Source: JBOFEH01 sp051650265 (lineage in GTDB: Bacteria > Bacillota > Clostridia > Lachnospirales > Cellulosilyticaceae). From it: a stretch of DNA of 13,434 nt. This document shows positions 5,364 to 12,352 of this stretch, piece by piece. The notes under the pieces were generated by a model, which saw nothing but the letters and a program-made list of their open reading frames with translations, made no database searches and was not told the DNA's origin. Position 1 is the first letter of the stretch. Each line of letters starts with the position of its first letter. Both the position numbers and the translations under genes were made by a program. The stretch spans positions 1 to 13,434 of the forward strand of contig JBOFIR010000144.1 of the NCBI GenBank assembly GCA_051650265.1. The letters are read 5' to 3'.

Positions 5364-6473
5364 ATGCATTTACGTTGTAAACAAGAAATGCTTATGAATG
5401 GGATCAATATTGCACTCAAAGCGTGTTCTACTAGAACAACAATGCCTATATTGGAGTGTATTTTAATTAAAGCCTACAATAATCAAGTGACGTTGGTAGG
5501 TTATAATCTTGAATTAGGAATTGAAAGTACGATTGAGGCAGAAATAATAGAAGGGGGATCAATTGTTTTGGAATCTAAGATCTTTGCAGAGATCGTTAGG
5601 AAGATGCCGGACCAGATCGTTGAGCTCTGCACAGATGACAGACATCTGACTAAGATTATTTGTGAGGACTCTGAGTTTCTTATTGCAGGACAAGCAGGGG
5701 AGCAGTTTCCTGATTTGCCAGAGGTAGAGAGACATAAGTCCTATACACTATCACACCATACATTTAAGGAAATGATTCGGCAAACAATTTTCTCCGTTGC
5801 ACAGGAAGAATCAAGGCCGATTCTGACAGGTGAGTTGCTTCAAATGAGAGATGGCTTTTTGCGTATCGTATCTTTTGATGGGAATAGGATTTCTTATAGA
5901 CAAACTGAGGTAGTGACAGGGGGTGAAATACAAGAAGTCGTTATACCTGGGCGTACACTCAATGAGATTAGTAAAATTCTATCATCCGAAGAATCTGATA
6001 TGATGACATTGTATTTTGAAGATAAAAATGTATTATTTGACCTAGGCGAGTGCAAAGTTGTTTCGAGATTACTTGAAGGTCAATTTTTGAAGTATGAGCA
6101 GGTATTTTCTTCAGATTATACAACACGAATCAAAGTAGACCGTAAGAAACTGTTGATGAGAATTGAGCGGGCAGCCCTCATATCTAGAGAGGGGAAAAAT
6201 CCTATAAAAATAGAGATTGATGGAGACCTCGTAGTCATCACATCAAGGGCTAAGCTTGGGAGTGCACGTGAAACATTGGGAATTGAACTCGAGGGGAACC
6301 AATTGGTCATTGGATTTAACCCTAAATTCTTAATTGAAGCACTAAAAGCAATCGAAGAGAGTGAGATCTATATTCAATTTATATCACCATTGACACCATG
6401 TGTGCTAAGACCTGTGGAGGGTGAGCATTATCGCTATCTGATTTCACCAGTAAGATTGGGTGTTAATGCATAA
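5364..6473 (+). CDS. dnaN: DNA polymerase III beta subunit (sliding clamp), stand-alone copy
   Basis: This is the ring-shaped processivity clamp of DNA polymerase III. From the ATG at 5364 the product is 369 residues, the normal clamp length. It opens like other clamps (MHLRCKQEMLMNGINIALKA, then TTMPILECILIKA). It carries the domain-I/II junction CEDSEFLIAGQAGEQFPDLPEVE, the IRQTIFSVAQEESRPILTGEL motif, and a C-terminus of the YLISPVRL type that lines the partner-binding pocket. An upstream in-frame ATG at 5301 would add 21 residues, but it has no ribosome binding site, whereas AAGGGAG (5348-5354) sits about 9 nt before 5364. dnaN normally neighbours dnaA and recF; here it is monocistronic with its own promoter and terminator. 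The central SFDGNRIS segment differs from the ALDGYRL form I expect. It may be a second, divergent clamp or the only one relocated; the window cannot decide. Confidence 0.92.
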   Translation: MHLRCKQEMLMNGINIALKACSTRTTMPILECILIKAYNNQVTLVGYNLELGIESTIEAEIIEGGSIVLESKIFAEIVRKMPDQIVELCTDDRHLTKIICEDSEFLIAGQAGEQFPDLPEVERHKSYTLSHHTFKEMIRQTIFSVAQEESRPILTGELLQMRDGFLRIVSFDGNRISYRQTEVVTGGEIQEVVIPGRTLNEISKILSSEESDMMTLYFEDKNVLFDLGECKVVSRLLEGQFLKYEQVFSSDYTTRIKVDRKKLLMRIERAALISREGKNPIKIEIDGDLVVITSRAKLGSARETLGIELEGNQLVIGFNPKFLIEALKAIEESEIYIQFISPLTPCVLRPVEGEHYRYLISPVRLGVNA

Positions 6474-6488
6474 GGTAAAAACGTATAG

Positions 6489-6542
6489 AAAAAAGACAAA
6501 GCAGAGAAGCCTATTAGGCGTTACTCTGCTTTGTCTTTTTTT
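6489..6542. terminator. Very long bidirectional terminator shared by dnaN and the HxlR gene
   Basis: An 18-bp perfect stem (AAAAAAGACAAAGCAGAG at 6489-6506, complement at 6524-6541) closes a 17-nt loop that can form its own GCCT/AGGC stem (6509-6512/6516-6519). The T run 6536-6542 serves dnaN; on the other strand the complement of 6489-6494 serves the HxlR gene. The stop codon of the HxlR gene (6514-6516) is in the loop, so the right arm also encodes that protein's last residues (KKTKQS). Confidence 0.9.
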
Positions 6543-6903
6543 GATACTTTGAATAGTCAATGCCATAGCTGTACATAGATTCGAGAAGTGGAATCATTTT
6601 CTCCCCTACTTCCGTGAGACCATACTCAACTTTTGGGGGAACGACTGGGTAGACGTTCCTAAAGATGAGGCCGTCTTCTTCGAGACTACGAAGCTGGTTG
6701 GTAAGCATACGCTGTGTAATATCTGGCAGCTTACGTCTGAGATCGCTAAAGCGCAGTGTTTGGTTGCTAAGATACCATAAGATAAGGATTTTCCACTTGC
6801 CTGAAATCAATTTATGAACAAGAGTAATCGGACAGGTCTCATATTTTTGACAGCGATTTTTCATATGGCATTGGTTGTGTGCGATAGGTTTTAGTGGTTC
6901 CAT
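6514..6903 (-). CDS. HxlR-family winged-helix transcriptional regulator
   Basis: This is a small DNA-binding regulator of the HxlR group, whose studied members often respond to electrophile, thiol or redox stress. The winged-helix domain runs from CPITLVHKLISGKWKILILWYL through LRFSDLRRKLPDITQRMLTNQLRSLEEDGLIFR to the wing NVYPVVPPKVEYGLTEVGE, all strong family matches. Three cysteines lie ahead of it (C12, C18 and C24 from the chosen start). This would fit a redox switch such as that known in YodB/HypR relatives, but that is inference. I prefer the start at 6903 (129 residues): GGAG lies 9 nt upstream of that ATG. The in-frame ATG at 6918 (134 residues) has no ribosome binding site. The gene is monocistronic on the minus strand, convergent with dnaN and downstream of fprA. 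Autoregulation is suggested by an inverted repeat over its promoter. Confidence 0.92.
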   Translation of the reverse strand: MEPLKPIAHNQCHMKNRCQKYETCPITLVHKLISGKWKILILWYLSNQTLRFSDLRRKLPDITQRMLTNQLRSLEEDGLIFRNVYPVVPPKVEYGLTEVGEKMIPLLESMYSYGIDYSKYQKKTKQSNA

Positions 6904-6933
6904 TACAAAAATCTCCATTTTTTATAGTTTACA

Positions 6934-6982
6934 AAGTAGACAGTATATTTTTGTATACTAGCTATATAAAAAGTGCCTACTT
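6934..6982 (-). promoter_or_regulatory. hxlR-type promoter with nested inverted repeats (likely operator)
   Basis: On the minus strand TTTATA (6970-6965), 17 nt and TATACT (6947-6942) form a plausible promoter with initiation near 6935. Around it is an outer inverted repeat, AAGTAGACA (6934-6942) and TGCCTACTT (6974-6982), 8 of 9 matching with centres 40 bp apart. Inside is a perfect inner repeat, AGTATA (6942-6947) and TATACT (6954-6959). ACAGTATAT at 6940-6948 recurs at 7011-7019. The arrangement covers the -10 and flanks the -35, as expected for repression by a dimeric winged-helix regulator. Confidence 0.55.
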
Positions 6983-7020
6983 GTGAAAAAAACAGCTTAG
7001 TTCTACTATAACAGTATATC

Positions 7021-7063
7021 CAAATAAAATAAAGCTAGAAGTAACTACGTTACTTCTAGCTTT
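7021..7063 (-). terminator. Intrinsic terminator of fprA
   Basis: A perfect 15-bp stem (AAAGCTAGAAGTAAC at 7031-7045, complement at 7049-7063) closes the loop TAC. Read on the minus strand it is followed by a T-rich tail (ATTTTATTTG, 7030-7021), and it begins 19 bp after the fprA stop. Confidence 0.9.
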
Positions 7064-7082
7064 ATGCGTGTTCATGATGAAA

Positions 7083-8291
7083 TTAAAGTACGTGACGTGC
7101 GAATTCAGCGCCAAACTCAAAAGCAGCTTCTAACTGCTTGTCGTCAGCTCTAAAGAGGATTGCCATGGGTTCTACAGGTACATCAAATTTGAGCTGTTTG
7201 ATACGATCAGCGATGTTCTTCGTTGCTTCACCACTCCAACCATAAGAGCCAAAGCATGTTGCTTTGAGACCTTTGTGGATCACTGGGTTGAGTGATGTGA
7301 GGATCGTCCAAATAGGTGGGAGTGCATCTGCAAGAATCGTTGGAGAGCCTAAGATGAGCCCTTTTGCCTCAGATATCTCAGCGAGAACAGTTTGCATATC
7401 TGCTTCAACCATGTCAAAGAGCAAGATGTCTACTTGATCACAGACAGATTTTGCACCTTTGGCGATCTCAGCAGCAAGTTCAGCTGTATAGCCATAAGCA
7501 GATACATAAGGGATGACGATACTTGGGATAGCGCGTTCTTTTGGAAGTGACCACTCTTTGTAAAGATCCATGTAGTATTGCATGTTGGTATGATCCAAGA
7601 TGAGTCCATGTCCAGGACAAATAAACTTGATCTCTAAGTCGAGAATTTTCTCTAAAGCTGATAATACAAATGGTTTGAATGGGCCCATGATCATATCATA
7701 GTAGTATTTATAAGCTGAGAGGAAATTGGCTTCTTCACTAGGTGCAAGTTGGCTACGAAGAATATTTTCACAAGAGTAATGCGCACCAAAAGAGTCGCAA
7801 GTCACGAGTACACGGTCACTTTCAATGTATGTATACATTGTATCTGGCCAATGGAGTTGTGGCACCAAGAGGAAGCGAAGTGTTTTGTCACCAAGGGTGA
7901 GGCGGTCACCGTCTTTGACACGTTGGCTTTTGAATGGTGCATTGATAATTTGACCAAGATATTTTAATGCATGAACTGTACCAACCACTGTTGCATCAGG
8001 GGCTAACTCAAGAAGTTTGCCTACGGATCCAGCATGGTCAGGCTCTGTGTGATTCACTACAATATATTTGATATCAGAAATATTGATAAGTGATTCAAGC
8101 TTTTCAAGATACCCTGGGAAGAACTTTTCTTTGACAGTTTCAAACAGGATATGACCTTCAGTAGTTTGGAGTACATAGGCGTTGTAAGTGGTGCCGAATT
8201 CAGTTTCCATAACGATGTCGAAAACTCTAAGCGTGGGGTCCAGAGCTCCGATCCAAGAGAGGCCTGGAGTGATTGTAGTTATTTTATTCAT
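7083..8291 (-). CDS. fprA: Flavo-diiron protein (A-type flavoprotein, O2/NO reductase)
   Basis: This cytoplasmic enzyme reduces O2 to water, or NO to N2O, in anaerobes. It has an N-terminal metallo-beta-lactamase-like diiron domain and a C-terminal flavodoxin domain. All iron ligands are present: H81-x-E83-x-D85 with H86 (NHTEPDHAG), H147 (QLHWPD), D166 (TCDSFGAH) and H228 (CPGHGLI). The flavodoxin part starts near residue 256 with the FMN-phosphate loop VSAYGYTAELA, then GSPTILADALPP and FGSYGWSGEATKNI. The 402-residue length is that of the plain two-domain class, with no fused rubredoxin or flavin reductase, so electrons must come from a separate rubredoxin or similar carrier. AAAAGGAG lies 9 nt before the ATG. 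It is divergent from nifJ, the oxygen-sensitive PFOR, which makes an oxygen-defence role sensible. Confidence 0.95.
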   Translation of the reverse strand: MNKITTITPGLSWIGALDPTLRVFDIVMETEFGTTYNAYVLQTTEGHILFETVKEKFFPGYLEKLESLINISDIKYIVVNHTEPDHAGSVGKLLELAPDATVVGTVHALKYLGQIINAPFKSQRVKDGDRLTLGDKTLRFLLVPQLHWPDTMYTYIESDRVLVTCDSFGAHYSCENILRSQLAPSEEANFLSAYKYYYDMIMGPFKPFVLSALEKILDLEIKFICPGHGLILDHTNMQYYMDLYKEWSLPKERAIPSIVIPYVSAYGYTAELAAEIAKGAKSVCDQVDILLFDMVEADMQTVLAEISEAKGLILGSPTILADALPPIWTILTSLNPVIHKGLKATCFGSYGWSGEATKNIADRIKQLKFDVPVEPMAILFRADDKQLEAAFEFGAEFARHVL

Positions 8292-8362
8292 GGTTCAATG
8301 CTCCTTTTAATTGAGAGAATGCTGAAAATTATATCTATATAACTTATTGTCTACTAATAATA

Positions 8363-8390
8363 ATTATAATTAATTTAAATGATGTGTCAA
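8363..8390 (-). promoter_or_regulatory. Consensus sigma-A promoter of fprA
   Basis: On the minus strand a perfect -35 TTGACA (8390-8385) and perfect -10 TATAAT (8368-8363) are 16 nt apart. Initiation is predicted near 8356. AGTAGACA (minus strand, 8355-8348) falls right at the predicted start site and matches the half-site in the hxlR operator. Confidence 0.8.
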
Positions 8391-8447
8391 CATAGATAAA
8401 AATTAAAAAAAATAGTAAACAAAAACAGTGGTCAAACTCTAGAAGTA

Positions 8448-8456
8448 TGGTATAAT
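8448..8456 (+). promoter_or_regulatory. Extended -10 promoter of nifJ
   Basis: TGG followed by TATAAT (8448-8456) is an extended -10 element. No good -35 is visible at 16-18 nt (best TGGTCA, 8429-8434), so an activator may help. Initiation near 8463 leaves a leader of about 117 nt before the nifJ ATG. Confidence 0.6.
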
Positions 8457-8471
8457 AATAATTATTAACAA

Positions 8472-8534
8472 AGAATCTTTTACTAGTTATCGGCTAGAAG
8501 TTCTTACTATCGGATATAAATTCTTATTAATCAG
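8472..8534 (+). repeat. Three imperfect ~20-bp tandem repeats in the nifJ leader
   Basis: TATCGGCTAGAAGTTCTTAC (8488-8507) and TATCGGATATAAATTCTTAT (8508-8527) match at 16 of 20 positions with a period of 20. Looser copies flank them: AGAATCTTTTACTAG before (8472-8486) and TTCTTATTAATCAG (8521-8534) as the end of a third unit. They lie in the predicted untranslated leader just downstream of the promoter. Confidence 0.55.
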
Positions 8535-8579
8535 AAAAGTATCTAAAATTCCAATGTAGAGAAAGAAGGAGAAGGAAAA

Positions 8580-11500
8580 ATGGCAAAAAACATGATGACA
8601 ATTGATGGCAATACCGCTGCGGCTTATGTAGCTTATGCGTATACTGACGTAGCAGCGATCTACCCTATTACACCATCATCAAACATGGCAGAAGTTGTAG
8701 ATGAATGGTCAGCTCAAGGAAGAAAGAACGTATTTGGGCAAACAGTAAATGTAGTTGAGATGCAATCTGAAGCAGGTGCTGCGGGAGCGTTCCACGGTTC
8801 ACTTCAAGCAGGAGCTTTAACAACAACATTCACAGCATCACAAGGTTTACTTCTTATGATTCCTAACATGTACAAAGTGGCTGGAGAATTATTACCAGGG
8901 GTATTCCACGTGAGTGCACGTGCTTTAGCTGCACAAGCACTTTCAATCTTCGGTGATCACCAAGACGTAATGTCAGCAAGAGCAACAGGCTGTGCAATGC
9001 TTGCAACAGGTTCTGTGCAAGAAGTAGCTGACTTAGCGCCAGTAGCACATTTAGCTGCAATTAAAGGACGTGTTCCATTTGTTCACTTCTTTGATGGATT
9101 TAGAACTTCTCATGAGATTCAAAAAGTAGAAGTACTTGATTACGATACATTAGCTGGTATGATGGATCAAGAAGCTTTAGCAGAGTTCAGATCAAGAGCA
9201 CTTTCTCCAAATCACCCAGTGACAAGAGGAACAGCTCAAAACCCAGATGTTTACTTCCAAACAAGAGAAGCATCAAACAAATTCTACAACAACATCGTAG
9301 GTGTAGTAGAAGATTACATGGATCAAATCAGTGAATTAACTGGTAGAAAATATAGCCTTTTCAACTACTATGGTGCAGAAGATGCAGAGTACGTACTTGT
9401 AGCTATGGGTTCTGTAACTGAGACAATCGAAGAAACAATCGATGCACTCAATGCAGCAGGTGGCAAATACGGGGTTGTTAAAGTTCACTTATACAGACCT
9501 TTCTCAACAACTCACTTCTTAGGTGCAGTACCAAAAACAGCAAAACGTATTGCTGTATTAGATAGAACAAAAGAGCCAGGTGCAATCGGTGAGCCATTAT
9601 ACTTAGATGTACGTACAGCATTTTTCGATGAGCAAAATGCGCCAATGATCATTGGTGGACGTTACGGTCTTGGTTCAAAAGACACAACACCAGCTCATAT
9701 CAAAGCAGTATTTGAGAACCTTACAACAGATGAGCCAAAACGTGGCTTCACTGTAGGGATCGTAGATGACGTAACACACACATCTATCGATGTAGATGCA
9801 AGCTACAAAATCGCTCAAGAAGGTACTACAAGATGTAAGTTCTGGGGATTAGGTTCAGATGGTACAGTTGGTGCGAACAAACAAGCAATCAAGATCATCG
9901 GTAACCATACAAATCTCTATGCACAAGCATACTTTGCTTATGATTCAAAAAAATCAGGTGGATCAACAATGTCTCACCTTCGTTTTGGTAAGACACCAAT
10001 CCGTTCTACATATTTAATTGATGAAGCGGACTACATTGCATGTCACAAACAAGCATATGTGACACAATATGATCTCTTAAAAGGCCTCAAAAAAGGCGGT
10101 ACATTCATGCTTAATACAAGCTGGAATGTAGATGAGTTAGATGCTAACTTACCAGCTAGCATGAAACGTTTCATCGCTAAGAATAACATTGTATTCTACA
10201 CAGTAGATGGTACAAAGATTGCTGCTGAAATCGGTCTTGGTAACCGTATCAACATGGTAATGCAATCTGCATTCTTCAAGTTAACAAACATTATTCCAGC
10301 AGAAGACGCTGCGAAATACCTCAAAGAAGCTGTAGTTAAAGCATACGGCAAAAAAGGTGAAAAAGTTGTTAACATGAACTACCAAGCAATCGATCAAGGT
10401 ATGGAAGCGATTGTTAAAGTAGAAGTACCGGCTTCATGGGCTGATGCAGTAGATGCACCAGTAGAAGCAAATGCTGATGAGCCAGCATTCATCACAAACA
10501 TCGTAAAAGTTATGAATGCAAATGAAGGTGATAGCCTTCCAGTAAGTGCATTCGATGGTATTGAAGATGGTACATTCCCACAAGGTACAGCTGCATACGA
10601 AAAACGTGGTATTGCAAATGATGTACCAGAGTGGCTTGTAGATAATTGTATCCAATGTAATCAATGTGCATACATCTGTCCACATGCATGTATCAGACCT
10701 GTACTTGTAACAGATGAAGAGTTAGCAAATGCACCAGAAGGCTTCAAAGCGAAGAAAGCAATTGGTAAAGAACTTGCTGGCTTAAGCTACAGAATCCAAG
10801 TAAGTCCACTTGACTGTACAGGATGTGGAAACTGTGCGGATATCTGTCCTGCAAAACAAAAAGCGTTAGTAATGGAACCAATCGCAACACAAGCAGAAGT
10901 AGAAGTTCAAAATTGGGATTACGCTGTAAAAGAAGTAACACCAAAAGAAAACCTTGTATCAGATAAGACTGTAAAAGGTAGCCAGTTCAAAACACCTCTT
11001 ATCGAGTTCTCAGGTGCTTGTGCAGGTTGTGGTGAAACACCATACATCAAACTTGTAACACAATTATTCGGAGATCGTATGATGATTGCTAATGCAACAG
11101 GTTGTTCTTCAATCTGGGGTGGTTCTGCACCATCAACACCATACACAACAAACCACGAAGGCAAAGGACCATCATGGGCTAACTCATTATTCGAAGATAA
11201 TGCCGAGTACGGCTATGGTATGGCGCTTGCTGTGAAACAACATAGAGCACGCCTTGCTGAGTTAATGACAGAGGTTGTATCTATGGATATTACTGATGAA
11301 GCAAAAGCAGTATTCACAGAGTGGTTAGATACAATTCATAACGGTGAAGCTTCAAAAGCTGCAAGTGCAAAAGTTGAAGCACTCATCGAAAACAACACAT
11401 TTGAAGGTGATGTTGCTAAGATCGTAGCAGAAATCGCTGACAAAAAAGATTATTTAACAAAACGTTCTATCTGGATGCTTGGTGGAGATGGATGGGCTTA

Positions 11501-12116
11501 TGACATCGGTTACGGTGGTCTTGACCATGTACTTGCATCAGGTGAAGATGTAAACGTTCTTGTATTCGATACAGAGATTTACTCAAATACAGGTGGTCAA
11601 TCTTCTAAATCTACACCAGTAGCTGCTATTGCAAAATTCGCTGCATCTGGTAAGAAAGCTAAGAAGAAAGACTTAGGTATGATGATGATGTCATACGGTA
11701 ACGTATATGTAGCACAAGTATCTATGGGCGCTGACAAAAATCAGCTCATCAAAGCAGTACTTGAAGCAGAAGCACATCAAGGACCATCTATCATCATCGC
11801 TTATGCACCATGTATCAGCCATGGTCTCAAAAAAGGTATGGGATGCTCAACAAGAAATATGGATGAAGCTGTTAAAGCAGGTTACTGGCATTTATACAGA
11901 TACAACCCAGCTCTTGAAGACGCAGGTAAAAACCCATTCAGCTTAGACTCAAAAGAGCCTACTGATAGCTTCAGAGACTTCATCATGGATCAAGTAAGAT
12001 ACTCTTCATTAGCAAAAGGATTCCCTGAGCAAGCAGAAGAGCTCTTCACTACAGCAGAAAGACATGCTAAAGAGCGTCATGCAAACTACAAATTCCTTGC
12101 AAGTAGAGAAATCTAA
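8580..12116 (+). CDS. nifJ: Pyruvate:ferredoxin (flavodoxin) oxidoreductase, single-chain
   Basis: This enzyme oxidises pyruvate with CoA to acetyl-CoA and CO2 and reduces ferredoxin or flavodoxin. It is the main pyruvate-breaking enzyme of anaerobic clostridia. The full single-chain form of 1178 residues is present. The substrate and cofactor residues known from Desulfovibrio PFOR are found at the same numbers: T31 (YPITPSSNMAE), E64 (MQSEAGA) and R114 (VSARAL). Two 4Fe-4S ferredoxin motifs follow at C690, C693, C696, C700 and C746, C749, C752, C756. The proximal cluster ligands are C814, C817 (CAGCGE), C842 (ATGCSS) and C1078 (APCISHG). The thiamine-diphosphate motif is G969-D-G-W972 with N1003 in YSNTGGQ. 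AAGGAGAAGG precedes the ATG. Codon use is strongly biased (GCA, GTA, ACA, CCA), fitting high expression. A strong terminator follows. Confidence 0.98.
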   Translation: MAKNMMTIDGNTAAAYVAYAYTDVAAIYPITPSSNMAEVVDEWSAQGRKNVFGQTVNVVEMQSEAGAAGAFHGSLQAGALTTTFTASQGLLLMIPNMYKVAGELLPGVFHVSARALAAQALSIFGDHQDVMSARATGCAMLATGSVQEVADLAPVAHLAAIKGRVPFVHFFDGFRTSHEIQKVEVLDYDTLAGMMDQEALAEFRSRALSPNHPVTRGTAQNPDVYFQTREASNKFYNNIVGVVEDYMDQISELTGRKYSLFNYYGAEDAEYVLVAMGSVTETIEETIDALNAAGGKYGVVKVHLYRPFSTTHFLGAVPKTAKRIAVLDRTKEPGAIGEPLYLDVRTAFFDEQNAPMIIGGRYGLGSKDTTPAHIKAVFENLTTDEPKRGFTVGIVDDVTHTSIDVDASYKIAQEGTTRCKFWGLGSDGTVGANKQAIKIIGNHTNLYAQAYFAYDSKKSGGSTMSHLRFGKTPIRSTYLIDEADYIACHKQAYVTQYDLLKGLKKGGTFMLNTSWNVDELDANLPASMKRFIAKNNIVFYTVDGTKIAAEIGLGNRINMVMQSAFFKLTNIIPAEDAAKYLKEAVVKAYGKKGEKVVNMNYQAIDQGMEAIVKVEVPASWADAVDAPVEANADEPAFITNIVKVMNANEGDSLPVSAFDGIEDGTFPQGTAAYEKRGIANDVPEWLVDNCIQCNQCAYICPHACIRPVLVTDEELANAPEGFKAKKAIGKELAGLSYRIQVSPLDCTGCGNCADICPAKQKALVMEPIATQAEVEVQNWDYAVKEVTPKENLVSDKTVKGSQFKTPLIEFSGACAGCGETPYIKLVTQLFGDRMMIANATGCSSIWGGSAPSTPYTTNHEGKGPSWANSLFEDNAEYGYGMALAVKQHRARLAELMTEVVSMDITDEAKAVFTEWLDTIHNGEASKAASAKVEALIENNTFEGDVAKIVAEIADKKDYLTKRSIWMLGGDGWAYDIGYGGLDHVLASGEDVNVLVFDTEIYSNTGGQSSKSTPVAAIAKFAASGKKAKKKDLGMMMMSYGNVYVAQVSMGADKNQLIKAVLEAEAHQGPSIIIAYAPCISHGLKKGMGCSTRNMDEAVKAGYWHLYRYNPALEDAGKNPFSLDSKEPTDSFRDFIMDQVRYSSLAKGFPEQAEELFTTAERHAKERHANYKFLASREI

Positions 12117-12160
12117 TACTTGATGTGATAAAATTTTACAAATAACTTGGGCCAATAAAG

Positions 12161-12195
12161 GGCGAGAAAAAGTGAGGGCTTTTTCTCGCCTTTTT
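12161..12195 (+). terminator. Intrinsic terminator of nifJ
   Basis: A perfect 12-bp stem (GGCGAGAAAAAG at 12161-12172 and CTTTTTCTCGCC at 12179-12190) with loop TGAGGG is followed by five Ts. It lies 44 bp after the nifJ stop. Confidence 0.95.
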
Positions 12196-12262
12196 GTGTA
12201 TCGAAAAACACACTTTATTCCAAAATAATAGGGGATTATGAGCAGGCCCCAGTGTATCTAAG

Positions 12263-12291
12263 TAGACAAATGTAAAAAAATGGGATATATT
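12263..12291 (+). promoter_or_regulatory. Sigma-A promoter of the DAACS symporter gene
   Basis: TAGACA (12263-12268, 5/6 match), a 17-nt spacer and TATATT (12286-12291) form a good promoter about 60 bp before the ATG. The -35 is embedded in AGTAGACA (12261-12268), the 8-mer also found at the hxlR and fprA promoters. A possible hairpin lies just upstream (GGGG 12231-12234 / CCCC 12247-12250 enclosed by ACACT 12210-12214 / AGTGT 12251-12255). Confidence 0.65.
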
Positions 12292-12352
12292 AAAGTGTAC
12301 TCCGAATGAGCTAGTTAAGATAAAAGACAAAAGAAAAAGGAGGAGGATATCG

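Noticed and set aside
8462..8471. Possible Rex site near TTATTAACAA in the nifJ promoter
   Set aside because: Only one half (TTAACAA) matches; the other half of the palindrome is missing.
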